Origin: Muribaculaceae bacterium | GTDB lineage: Bacteria > Bacteroidota > Bacteroidia > Bacteroidales > Muribaculaceae | Assembly (NCBI GenBank): GCA_029051445.1 | Contig: JAIDKP010000156.1 | Coordinates: 1 to 6,585, forward strand | DNA: 6,585 nt | Direction: 5' to 3' | Shown here: one piece after another, positions 1 through 6,396 of the stretch | How positions within the stretch are numbered: the stretch's first letter is position 1 | Layout: every line of letters begins with the position of its first letter | Notes under the pieces: model-generated | The model's input: only the letters and a program-made list of their open reading frames with translations | Databases searched by the model: none | Told to the model about the DNA's origin: nothing | Made by a program: the position numbers and the translations under genes

Positions 1-232
1 CGTAGATTCTGCGTGCTTCGGTCATTGCAAAGCGTCCGAGCAGGAAGAATGCGTCGCGCGGTGTTGTGGATACCCAGTTGGGGTTTCCTCTTCCGGCGTT
101 CAGAAATTGTCTTGTTGATTTTTTTGCGTCGGCTGTGGCAAAATCTATAAGTGTCCCCTTTATTTCAAACGGACTCAGTTCGGAAAGCGATTTCTCGAAT
201 TTCGAGCTTGCGACTGTTTTTTTTGTTTCCAT
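1..232 (-). CDS. aspD: Aspartate 4-decarboxylase (bifunctional aspartate aminotransferase/decarboxylase), N-terminal part, cut by window edge
   Basis: This is the first 77 codons of a gene that continues beyond the left edge, read on the minus strand from an ATG at 230-232. The product begins METKKTVASSKFEKSLSELS, followed by SPFEIKGTLIDFA, the segment FLNAGRGNPNWVSTTPR (about residues 47-63) and AFFLLGRFA. From memory, this NAGRGNPNW block and its surroundings are typical of the PLP-dependent L-aspartate beta-decarboxylase (fold type I), which converts aspartate to alanine plus CO2 in the cytosol. The catalytic PLP lysine lies outside the window, so integrity cannot be judged. It sits 31 bp downstream of aspT on the same strand, which strongly supports the call because the two proteins form one metabolic cycle. 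There is no recognisable Shine-Dalgarno sequence, as is common in Bacteroidota. The start contains a run of eight A on the coding strand (codons 3-6). Confidence 0.88.
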   Translation of the reverse strand, partial: METKKTVASSKFEKSLSELSPFEIKGTLIDFATADAKKSTRQFLNAGRGNPNWVSTTPRDAFFLLGRFAMTEARRIY

Positions 233-263
233 AGTATCGTATTGTATATTGAGATTTAATGTA

Positions 264-1976
264 TCAGGCCATAAGTAGCACGATTACAACTCCCCAGAGT
301 ATGAGCAATGTGTTTCCGATCGCATAGGTGACGGTATATCCCATCGCCGGGATTGTGGAACCGAGCGATTCCTGTATGGCACCAAGCGCGGCGGTTGTCG
401 TGCGGCTTCCGGCACAGCATCCGAGGTTTATGGCCGGGTGAAACTTGAAGATTCGCGCTCCCATCCATATACCTATCAGCAAAGGAAGTGTGGTGGCTAT
501 TATTCCGGCAACAAACAGAAGCCATCCCACCTGTTGTATTCCTGTTACAAACGTCGGGCCGGCAGTGATGCCGATAACTGCGATAAACATATTAAGTCCA
601 AGGTTGTTAAGCAGCCATAGCGATTGCTTCGGAATGTTGCCTACGCCCGGATATCTTGACCGGAGCCATCCGCATACAAGTCCGGAGATAAGTGCTCCTC
701 CAGAAGTCGACAGGCTCAGAGGCACGTGTTTCAAGGTGAGCGTTATCGCTCCGACAAGAGCTCCGAAGAAGATGCCGAATCCGAGCAGAATCAGTGATGT
801 GGATGTGGTGGGACGGTCTACATATCCCATGCGAGGCCCGGCTTCATTTACTTCCTGAGCCAGTCCTGATACAGAGACAATGTCGCCCTGACAAAGCTGT
901 GTTTTCGCGAGTACGGGAATCTCGACACCGGCGCGTGTGATCTTTGCTATTACAATACCGCACATCCACGGCTGCGACCGGAGCTGGTCGACGGTCATTT
1001 TGCCGGCACCTTTGCGGGTGAGTATGATGTCTATGTTCTGAACCGCAAACGAAAGCAGCTGCGGGTCGTTGACTTCCTGCCCTATCCAGCTTTCGTCCGT
1101 GATCACAAATGCCCGTCGTCCGCTCAACACGACCTCGTCGCCTTTGTTTATAGTCTCATTTCCTTTCGGGTTGTCGATAATGGTGCCATTCTGTCTGATC
1201 CGCTCGATAAAAATGCGTCTTCCGAGGGTCTTGTGCATGTATTCATGTATTTCACTGACGGTTTTTCCTCCATTCTCAAAGAAATTGCCATCAGCGCGGT
1301 AAGCTCTGAACACGACCGGGCGGTTTGCGTTGATGTATGCCGGATCCTGACTGAGCTCACTTTCGTTCATCTGAGCTGCAAGCTGTGCAGTCTGTTCTTT
1401 TACTTTCTTCAAGCCTCCAAGCATTGCCGGTCCAAGGTTTCCGAGAATATATGCAGATCCTATTGTTCCGAATATATATGTCACGGCATAACATACAGGT
1501 ATAATGCTGACCCATTCTTTGGTGTCGGCAGCCGATGCGCCCAGCGACGGTATCATGTCGCCTGCGACTCCTATAACGGCGGATATTGTCTGTGCTCCGG
1601 CAAACAGTCCGGCGGTTTCTCCAACGTTATATCCCATTATTTTTGCCGTGACGACAGTGACGAGGAGTGCTACGACACAGAGTATCACAGCAAAAATCAC
1701 TTGTTTGATACCGTTGCCCCGCAGTGCCTGAAAGAACTGGGGGCCTACGCTGAATCCGATAGCAAACAGGAAAAGAAGGAAAAATACCGATTTAATCGGT
1801 CCCGGTATCGATATATCCATCTGCCCTACCAGTACTCCGACCAAAAGTACCGAAGTGACTGTGCCTAAAGAAAATGTCTTGTACTTCAACTGTCCGATCC
1901 AGAAACCGACTCCGATTGTCAGAAACAGTGCTATAGAGGGATATTCCCTGAATGTGTGCAGCAACCATTCGCCCAT
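264..1976 (-). CDS. aspT: Aspartate:alanine antiporter AspT (AAEx family)
   Basis: The 570-residue protein is an inner-membrane exchanger importing aspartate and exporting alanine. A hydrophobic N-terminal half (about residues 13-180) is followed by a soluble middle (about 190-385) holding two TrkA-C/RCK-C-like domains (roughly 222-293 and 306-375), then a second membrane half (about 392-570). The membrane halves are a visible internal duplication: FAIGFSVGP (71-79) matches AVIGITAGP (466-474), and GLFAGAQTISAVIG (123-136) matches GCCAGSRTTTAALG (519-532). This is the AspT/YidE/YbjL duplication architecture. YbjL/YidE-type transporters of unknown substrate share it, but the adjacent aspD decides the assignment. 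The length is close to that of characterised AspT proteins (about 540-560). It is the promoter-proximal gene of the aspT-aspD pair. Exchange of anionic aspartate for neutral alanine is electrogenic and, with decarboxylation, yields proton-motive force (known for the family). Start ATG is at 1974-1976, preceded by an AT-rich leader without a Shine-Dalgarno sequence. Confidence 0.93.
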   Translation of the reverse strand: MGEWLLHTFREYPSIALFLTIGVGFWIGQLKYKTFSLGTVTSVLLVGVLVGQMDISIPGPIKSVFFLLFLFAIGFSVGPQFFQALRGNGIKQVIFAVILCVVALLVTVVTAKIMGYNVGETAGLFAGAQTISAVIGVAGDMIPSLGASAADTKEWVSIIPVCYAVTYIFGTIGSAYILGNLGPAMLGGLKKVKEQTAQLAAQMNESELSQDPAYINANRPVVFRAYRADGNFFENGGKTVSEIHEYMHKTLGRRIFIERIRQNGTIIDNPKGNETINKGDEVVLSGRRAFVITDESWIGQEVNDPQLLSFAVQNIDIILTRKGAGKMTVDQLRSQPWMCGIVIAKITRAGVEIPVLAKTQLCQGDIVSVSGLAQEVNEAGPRMGYVDRPTTSTSLILLGFGIFFGALVGAITLTLKHVPLSLSTSGGALISGLVCGWLRSRYPGVGNIPKQSLWLLNNLGLNMFIAVIGITAGPTFVTGIQQVGWLLFVAGIIATTLPLLIGIWMGARIFKFHPAINLGCCAGSRTTTAALGAIQESLGSTIPAMGYTVTYAIGNTLLILWGVVIVLLMA

Positions 1977-2232
1977 ATTAAAGTCAATGTGTGTAGTTTA
2001 ACATAGTATTTTATTGCGGGGCTCTTTCAAGCCATCGGTAATGTATAAATACAACACATGTGGCTGTGAATAGTTTTTGCACTATATTTTTTGTGTCGTG
2101 ATGAACAGTGTAATATGTGGTAATGTTAAGAGTTTATATCGGGTCATCGGACGCATTGATGTATTGTCCGGCCTGGTTTTAATGAGGGCTGTCAAGCTAT
2201 TTATTCCATATCTGTTGCATTAGAAATTAGAG
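1977..2232. promoter_or_regulatory. Divergent intergenic region between aspT and the porin gene
   Basis: This 256-bp AT-rich region holds no gene and must carry the promoters of both aspT (leftward) and the porin (rightward). No exact match to the Bacteroidota housekeeping promoter (TTTG and TAnnTTTG) was found on either strand. The nearest is TATTTTTTG at 2085-2093 (plus strand), which has one extra T. Possible regulator sites are an 8-bp palindrome CACATGTG (2055-2062), a weak inverted repeat CGGAC/GTCCG (2148-2152 and 2166-2170), and an 8-bp direct repeat GGTAATGT (around 2037 and 2119). None is strong enough to name a regulator. That the region contains promoters is inferred from the divergent gene layout. 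Confidence 0.5.
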
Positions 2233-3534
2233 ATGAAAAACAAAAAGAGTAGTATATGCGCTGCTGTTTTAGCTGTGTTGGCGTTAGGTTGTATCGGGCA
2301 GGTTTTGGCTCAGACCGATAAAGCTAAACCGGCGACACATCCGTTTCATGTGCCGGAGCGTGCTGTAATACTTAACGGAGACTCGACGCGTCTGAATGAT
2401 GCGGTGTATGCTGTGTTCTATAATACGGAAAATCTGATGTTCAATGATCCTTCGGTTCCTCGTTTTCAGCTTGTGGATCGTGAGGGTACTACTGTCTTCG
2501 GTGTCGGTGGTGTCGTCGAGGGGTTACTTTATTATGATTTTGACGGCTCGATAAACGGTTCCGGTTTTATGACATACAATATTCCGGTTCCCAACAACGG
2601 CAGCCAGAGGGCACAGCTTGGTGCCGGTGTCAGTCAGTCGAGTATTTTTATGAAGCTCGCCCGTTCGACAAGGATAGGTATTCTGTCGGTTTACCTGCAG
2701 GCGGAGTTCTCGGGCGGTGATTCCGGCCATGAGTTCAATCTCAAACAGGCATTTATATCACTTGCCGGTTTTACGGCCGGTCTTACCAACTCAGTATTCT
2801 CAGACCCGGCCGCCGGTATTCCAACAGTTGACCCCGCCGGCCCTCCAGGAGCTATTACGGCAAAGAATATACAGGCTTCATATTCCCATCAGTTCTCACA
2901 TAATCTGTCGGGTGCATTTTCGCTTGAGATACCATATGTCACATGCACTGTTTCTCCAACGACAGAGGCGATCAAGCAACGTTATCCCGATATTCCGCTC
3001 AACCTTCAATATACCTGGTTCAGTGGAAGCCATGTGCGTGCGGCGGCAATATTGCGTAATCTGACATACCGTGACATTACTTCGGGTAAAAACAGAGTTT
3101 CGACCGGCTGGGGTGTCATGGTTGCCGGCACAGCCACAGCCTACGACACGGTCGATCTTCTGTATCAGGCCGGATATGGTCATGGCATAGGCCGTTATGT
3201 GCACGATTTGGAAAATCATGGCCTTGATCTCATACCTGACGGAGATGGTCGGATGATCTCTCCCGGATCGTTCAGTTTTACAACGGGTCTGAGGTTTAAG
3301 CCAAGTAGAAAACTGCTGATTTCAGGGGCTTACGGCTATTGTCGCCTGTATGATGGGAAGTCGCTTGGTGACAGAGGCTTCCGTCGCTCCGGCTATGGAG
3401 TTGTGAATGCTTTTTACACCCCTACCGGTGATTTGCAGTTAGGGATAGAGTATCTTCATGGCACGCGCGTGGATCAGGATCATGGCAAGGGGCGTGCCAA
3501 TCGCCTTATGGCTATGATAAAATATTCGTTCTGA
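2233..3534 (+). CDS. DcaP-like outer-membrane porin
   Basis: The 433-residue precursor has a signal peptide: basic MKNKK, a hydrophobic stretch to about residue 22, and likely signal peptidase I cleavage after VLA (24-26). The LALGC stretch is not a good lipobox, because alanine rather than L/V/I is at -3. An N-terminal segment (about 55-85, with NTENLMFNDPSVPRFQLVD) leads into alternating strands typical of a beta-barrel, ending in the aromatic YSF expected of an outer-membrane protein. DcaP-like landmarks run in order: GVGGVVEGLLYYDFDGS (90-106), the STRIG block (145-149) with QAEFSGGDSGHEFNLKQAF, GLTNSVFSD (183-191), a VDPAGPPG block (199-206) and SLEIP (230-234). DcaP porins form trimers and are known for passage of small anionic compounds such as dicarboxylates. 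The gene is divergent from aspT, so aspartate entry is a plausible inferred role. Other porin families cannot be fully excluded without a profile search. Confidence 0.72.
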   Translation: MKNKKSSICAAVLAVLALGCIGQVLAQTDKAKPATHPFHVPERAVILNGDSTRLNDAVYAVFYNTENLMFNDPSVPRFQLVDREGTTVFGVGGVVEGLLYYDFDGSINGSGFMTYNIPVPNNGSQRAQLGAGVSQSSIFMKLARSTRIGILSVYLQAEFSGGDSGHEFNLKQAFISLAGFTAGLTNSVFSDPAAGIPTVDPAGPPGAITAKNIQASYSHQFSHNLSGAFSLEIPYVTCTVSPTTEAIKQRYPDIPLNLQYTWFSGSHVRAAAILRNLTYRDITSGKNRVSTGWGVMVAGTATAYDTVDLLYQAGYGHGIGRYVHDLENHGLDLIPDGDGRMISPGSFSFTTGLRFKPSRKLLISGAYGYCRLYDGKSLGDRGFRRSGYGVVNAFYTPTGDLQLGIEYLHGTRVDQDHGKGRANRLMAMIKYSF

Positions 3535-3564
3535 TAAAGAGTGTGAATAAGTAAAATTTACTAA

Positions 3565-3598
3565 ATTGGCGGTTCTGAATTAAATCTGAGCCGCCAAT
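3565..3598 (+). promoter_or_regulatory. Stem-loop overlapping the start codon of the secreted LRR protein gene
   Basis: The left arm ATTGGCGGTTC (3565-3575) pairs with the right arm GAGCCGCCAAT (3588-3598) in an 11-bp stem containing one G-U pair, with a 12-nt AT-rich loop. Two further pairs (3562-3563 with 3600-3601) can form across one mismatch. The right arm includes the A and T of the ATG at 3597-3599. No T-run follows, so it does not look like a standard intrinsic terminator for the porin gene. It may control translation of the downstream gene, or attenuate read-through from the porin. The pairing is seen; the role is inferred. Confidence 0.5.
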
Positions 3599-5318
3599 GT
3601 ATTTCCGTGAGTTTCTTATCACTTTATTTTTGTTGTTTCCGGTTGCAGCGGGGGCGGCTGTCGAGATCACAATCGCCGAGGGTAATGAGATCTCTCTTCC
3701 CGACGAGTATGCGTCGCCGAAATGGAGCGCGGTGTGGTTTTTTGAGGATGGAACGCGTGTTCCCGATGCATTGTTGCGAGTGAACAGCGGTGTATCGGTG
3801 TCTTTGTTGTCTAATGTCGGATATGTGTATGCTGTTCTCACTGATACGGAAGACGGCACGGTGCGTCGAACGAATGGTGTGAACGCAGACCGTATCCGCA
3901 CTAAGGTTGCGACGATAAAGTTTGGCGGAACCGGAACGACAACATCATTGACTCTGGTAAACAATGGGGTGACATCTGTTTCGGAGTTTTCTGTAGAAAT
4001 TGCTGGTGTTGTCGCGGAGGCTCCGAACGGAATTGCTACAGTCACGCTTCCGGTGTTCCTCGTGGGGGAGTATGATGTAAAGGTCAATTATCCGGAACGT
4101 GTGGGCGCGATGATGCTTGATAACGCCGGTATCTGCAGTCTGGAAATAGATGAGTCCTGCCGGAATCTTGCGGAGCTGTCGCTTGATGGAAATTCTCTTG
4201 ATTTCAGCGGTCTTCCTTCTTGGCTTCCTGTCGGGTGCCATGTCAGCTATGGCAGCCAGGAGCGGGTTCATATATCGACTTTGTCAGATGGGGTCACAGT
4301 GGATCTCTCACCGAGTACCGGTACCGACATGTCGGTGAGGGTGACATGGCTGGATGATGCGGGTGAAGTGATCGGTGAGGATTGTTATGAGCGCGATGGC
4401 CGGGTCTATACTTTTACCGGATATTCCGGAAAAGCGTGGTGCCGCATGGAGTCGGAGAATACGGGACTTGTCTTGCAAAGCTCGACGGTGAGTATCGGAG
4501 GAGATATGCAGCCTGTGTTCAGTGCATCGTGGGCGGGGGCAGCCGGAAACGCAGCGTTTTCTGTCACTGTTTCAGAGCGGACATCGGTTGCTGTGGATGA
4601 TGAACGAAGCCGAGTGGTTGATCCAGGAGATGAAATTTGGCTTCGTCTGCCTGATAAATCGGGCTCGATGACACTTTATGCTTCTCCGGCATCTTCGGTG
4701 TGTGTGGTTGATATCAGTGGCATAGGCCTTTATGATCTTGATGTTTCGGATTGTGCCACAGGACTTGAGCATATTTCGTTGGGAAACAACTGTATATCTC
4801 CGCTGTCGGTATTATCGGGAATTCCGAAAGCATGTTGCGTTGACTGGGGAGTGCAGCCTGATGTGGATATTTCCAGCCTGGCCAATCGTGATGAGCGCTG
4901 GATAGATCTTACGGGATTCGGAGATGTTCATGCTGTCTGGTATGACTGCTTTACCGGTAATCTGTTGGATGATGCCTATGTGAAGGAACGTCCGCCGATG
5001 TTGTTTACCTTCTGTGATGATGTCGCCGGTGTACGTGGCGTTGTGAAATCCGCTTCCCATGATGGGCTCGAGTGGAATACCAACGATGTGATTTTTAAAA
5101 TGCATAGCAGTTCAGTCGGGACTGTTGCAGCCAACCGCCGTGAAGGTGTGTATAGGGTAGAGGAGGGGTGCGTGGTTTCTGAATGCCGGCATACGCTTTA
5201 TGTGTATATGATTGACGGGCGTTTAAAATGCAAGATAGCCCCGATGGAGCGTCGTAGTCTTCCATCAGGGCTTTATGTGGTGTCGGGAGCCGGGAATGCG
5301 GGAACTGTAGTTCTTTAG
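3597..5318 (+). CDS. Secreted protein with duplicated leucine-rich/Ig-like units and a type IX secretion-like C-terminal domain
   Basis: The 573-residue protein has a short signal peptide (MYFREF, a hydrophobic stretch, cleavage near AAGA, residues 17-20). Two diverged copies of one unit follow (about 169-300 and 368-500). Each has a leucine-rich-repeat strand (LAELSLDGNSLDFSGLP; LEHISLGNNCISPLSVLSGIP), then a YGSQ or WGVQ turn, then a beta-sandwich with a VxWxDDAG or VWYDCFTG strand. This resembles the LRR plus PKD/Ig-like repeats common in Bacteroidales surface proteins. The last 57 residues (YVYMIDGRLKC, then LPSGLYVVSG, ending GTVVL) resemble a Por/type IX secretion C-terminal sorting domain, though no Lys or Arg follows the last strand. 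The exact function is unknown; surface binding or adhesion is a guess. The ATG at 3597 is the only sensible start: an in-frame stop lies at 3576 and the next Met is residue 172. It may be co-transcribed with the porin (62-bp gap). Confidence 0.82.
   Translation: MYFREFLITLFLLFPVAAGAAVEITIAEGNEISLPDEYASPKWSAVWFFEDGTRVPDALLRVNSGVSVSLLSNVGYVYAVLTDTEDGTVRRTNGVNADRIRTKVATIKFGGTGTTTSLTLVNNGVTSVSEFSVEIAGVVAEAPNGIATVTLPVFLVGEYDVKVNYPERVGAMMLDNAGICSLEIDESCRNLAELSLDGNSLDFSGLPSWLPVGCHVSYGSQERVHISTLSDGVTVDLSPSTGTDMSVRVTWLDDAGEVIGEDCYERDGRVYTFTGYSGKAWCRMESENTGLVLQSSTVSIGGDMQPVFSASWAGAAGNAAFSVTVSERTSVAVDDERSRVVDPGDEIWLRLPDKSGSMTLYASPASSVCVVDISGIGLYDLDVSDCATGLEHISLGNNCISPLSVLSGIPKACCVDWGVQPDVDISSLANRDERWIDLTGFGDVHAVWYDCFTGNLLDDAYVKERPPMLFTFCDDVAGVRGVVKSASHDGLEWNTNDVIFKMHSSSVGTVAANRREGVYRVEEGCVVSECRHTLYVYMIDGRLKCKIAPMERRSLPSGLYVVSGAGNAGTVVL
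4101..5096 (+). repeat. Internal two-copy duplication within the secreted LRR protein (protein level)
   Basis: Residues 169-300 (4101-4496) and 368-500 (4698-5096) align at an offset of about 199 residues. Shared positions include N199 with N398 in the leucine-rich motif, Q221 with Q420, C214 with C413, and the tryptophan/aspartate strand that follows (VTWLDDAG with AVWYDCFTG). Each copy is preceded by a related beta-rich stretch, so the full unit may span about 118-300 and 322-500. The copies are diverged and no DNA-level repeat is evident, which suggests an old duplication. Confidence 0.7.
4307..4339. repeat. Cluster of overlapping palindromes inside the secreted LRR protein gene
   Basis: Three overlapping symmetries lie in 33 bp. 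GTACCGGTAC (4315-4324) is a 10-bp perfect palindrome. ACCGACATGTCGGT (4323-4336) is a 14-bp perfect palindrome. CTCACCGA (4307-4314) pairs with TCGGTGAG (4332-4339) as an 8-bp stem around a 17-nt loop. They cannot all form at once. The region codes for about residues 237-248. No function is known. Confidence 0.45.
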
Positions 5319-5320
5319 GC

Positions 5321-5782
5321 TTATTCGTCGAAATCGAGATCCCATCCCATTGTCTCATCAGACTCATCGAACTCATAGGGTAGGTATCCGTCGATCATGT
5401 CGGTGAATCGTGAAAGTTCGCGCCCCTCTTTTTTTGTGGGACGTCCGAGCCCTTTGCGTCGGTCGATGAATCCGTTGATTTTGACTACATCGAGCAGATC
5501 GAGCTGGCTTTGTGGGGTGACGTTCTCCATATAGTCAGGCACAAGCTTGGCTCCCAGTCGGTTGCCCGTCACGGCTTTGACGCGGAACGACCATGTTACC
5601 GGCGGTTTTTTTACGTGTATGATGTCGCCGGTCTTTATGAGGCGCGACGGCTTGGCAACGACGGCTGTCGTAGCTTCGGGTCCTATTGTCACACGCCCTT
5701 TCTTGCAGTTGTCGGTGGCTATGGTGCGAGTCTTGAACACACGCATTGCCCACAACCATTTGTCGACTCTTTCTTCGTTCAC
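5321..5782 (-). CDS. S4-domain RNA-binding protein (Hsp15/HslR-like)
   Basis: The 153-residue protein is read from a GTG at 5780-5782 and starts MNEERVDKWLWAMRVFKTRT. The S4 RNA-binding fold covers about residues 4-60, with RVDKWLW, the ATDNCKKGRVTIG helix-turn region, AKPSR and KTGDIIHV all visible. A basic stretch with GRPTKK (113-118) and an acidic tail (139-153, ending DLDFDE) follow. Hsp15 family members bind the 50S subunit carrying stalled nascent tRNA, which fits its place after rplY and pth. An in-frame ATG at 5828-5830 would add 16 residues and overlap the end of pth by 22 bp. The GTG is preferred because family members begin just before the RxDKWLW motif and the extension merely re-reads the 3' end of pth. 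The stop codon lies 2 bp from the stop of the convergent gene. Confidence 0.87.
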   Translation of the reverse strand: MNEERVDKWLWAMRVFKTRTIATDNCKKGRVTIGPEATTAVVAKPSRLIKTGDIIHVKKPPVTWSFRVKAVTGNRLGAKLVPDYMENVTPQSQLDLLDVVKINGFIDRRKGLGRPTKKEGRELSRFTDMIDGYLPYEFDESDETMGWDLDFDE

Positions 5783-5808
5783 TTCGGCAGTTGTTATTAA
5801 ACAGGCTC

Positions 5809-6372
5809 TTATTTGTTGTTGAACCGGCACATCGCATGACTTAGGCCGGCGAGACAGAAGTCTTTGACGGCTTCTACCGCGTTTTCGATGCGTGTAGGCA
5901 ACGTCTGCCGTTCATCGAGGGTGAAAGCTCCGAGTACAAAATCAACCTGATGGCCTCGGCTGAATTCGTTGCCAATACCAAATCTCAGTCTGGGGTATGC
6001 GTCACTGCCCAGCATCGCAGTGATGTTTTTCAGTCCGTTGTGTCCTGCATCGCTTCCTTTTCCCCTGAGCCTGATTGCTCCGAACGGCAGCGCGAGATCG
6101 TCGACCACTACAAGGATGTTTTCAAGCTCTATCGACTCCTTGTCTTTCCAATATCTCACGGCGTTTCCGCTGAGATTCATGTAGGTGTTTGGCTTCAGGA
6201 GTATTAGCTGCTTGTTTTTTAGCCGCATTCTGGCAATATCGCCGTAACGTGCGGTTTCAAAAGCAATATTGGATGCCCCGGCGAGGGCATCCAATATTCT
6301 AAAACCTATATTGTGGCGGGTGTCGCGGTATTCTGTTCCGGGATTCCCAAGCCCCACAATCAGATATTTCAT
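5809..6372 (-). CDS. pth: Peptidyl-tRNA hydrolase
   Basis: The 187-residue cytosolic enzyme cleaves the ester bond of peptidyl-tRNAs released from stalled ribosomes, recycling tRNA. All expected active-site positions are present: N10 in VGLGNPG, the catalytic base H20 in the RHNIGF motif, N66 in NTYMNLSG, D91 in VVVDDLALP and N112 in GHNGLK. These correspond to N10, H20, N68, D93 and N114 of the E. coli enzyme. Length is typical (E. coli 194). Start ATG is at 6370-6372, 24 bp after the rplY stop. The next gene begins 26 bp downstream, or overlaps by 22 bp if its upstream ATG is used. A perfect 14-bp inverted repeat lies within codons 25-36, described separately. Confidence 0.97.
   Translation of the reverse strand: MKYLIVGLGNPGTEYRDTRHNIGFRILDALAGASNIAFETARYGDIARMRLKNKQLILLKPNTYMNLSGNAVRYWKDKESIELENILVVVDDLALPFGAIRLRGKGSDAGHNGLKNITAMLGSDAYPRLRFGIGNEFSRGHQVDFVLGAFTLDERQTLPTRIENAVEAVKDFCLAGLSHAMCRFNNK
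6265..6298. repeat. Perfect 14-bp inverted repeat (hairpin) inside pth
   Basis: AATATTGGATGCCC (6265-6278) and GGGCATCCAATATT (6285-6298) are exact reverse complements separated by the 6-nt loop CGGCGA. In the pth mRNA the hairpin spans codons 25-36 ([12 protein letters not shown]). The encoded peptide looks like an ordinary Pth segment, so the repeat is not an obvious insertion. No T-run follows on the coding strand, so it is not a standard intrinsic terminator. Its role is unknown. Confidence 0.8.
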
Positions 6373-6396
6373 ATCAAATACTGATAGTGAGCTGGA

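Noticed and set aside
217..224. Run of eight A (coding strand) near the aspD start as a programmed slippage site
   Set aside because: The frame reads correctly through the run to conserved decarboxylase motifs, and there is no alternative-frame product of interest; A-rich early codons are common in Bacteroidota.
66..278. 70-codon plus-strand open frame opposite the aspD start
   Set aside because: The minus strand carries the clearly recognisable decarboxylase N terminus, and the plus-strand product shows no family features.
1233..1868. Long open frame (211 codons) on the plus strand opposite aspT
   Set aside because: It lies wholly antisense to a well-supported gene, and its product is cysteine- and tyrosine-rich without recognisable domains, as expected for a shadow frame.
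2148..2170. Inverted repeat CGGAC/GTCCG upstream of the porin gene as an operator or terminator
   Set aside because: Only 5 bp of stem around a 13-nt loop with no T-run; too weak to call by itself, so it is mentioned only within the intergenic entry.
2249..2295. Lipoprotein signal (LALGC) in the porin precursor
   Set aside because: The -3 residue relative to the cysteine is alanine instead of L/V/I, and a good signal peptidase I site (VLA) follows; the rest is a beta-barrel.
3512..4087. 191-codon minus-strand open frame over the porin end and the start of the secreted protein gene
   Set aside because: It is antisense to a gene with a clear signal peptide, is rich in Thr/Ser/Val as mirrored from the coding strand, and has no domain match I can see.
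4236..4254. TGCCAT/ATGGCA 6-bp inverted repeat in the secreted protein gene
   Set aside because: Short, imperfectly extended stem of a kind expected by chance in coding sequence.
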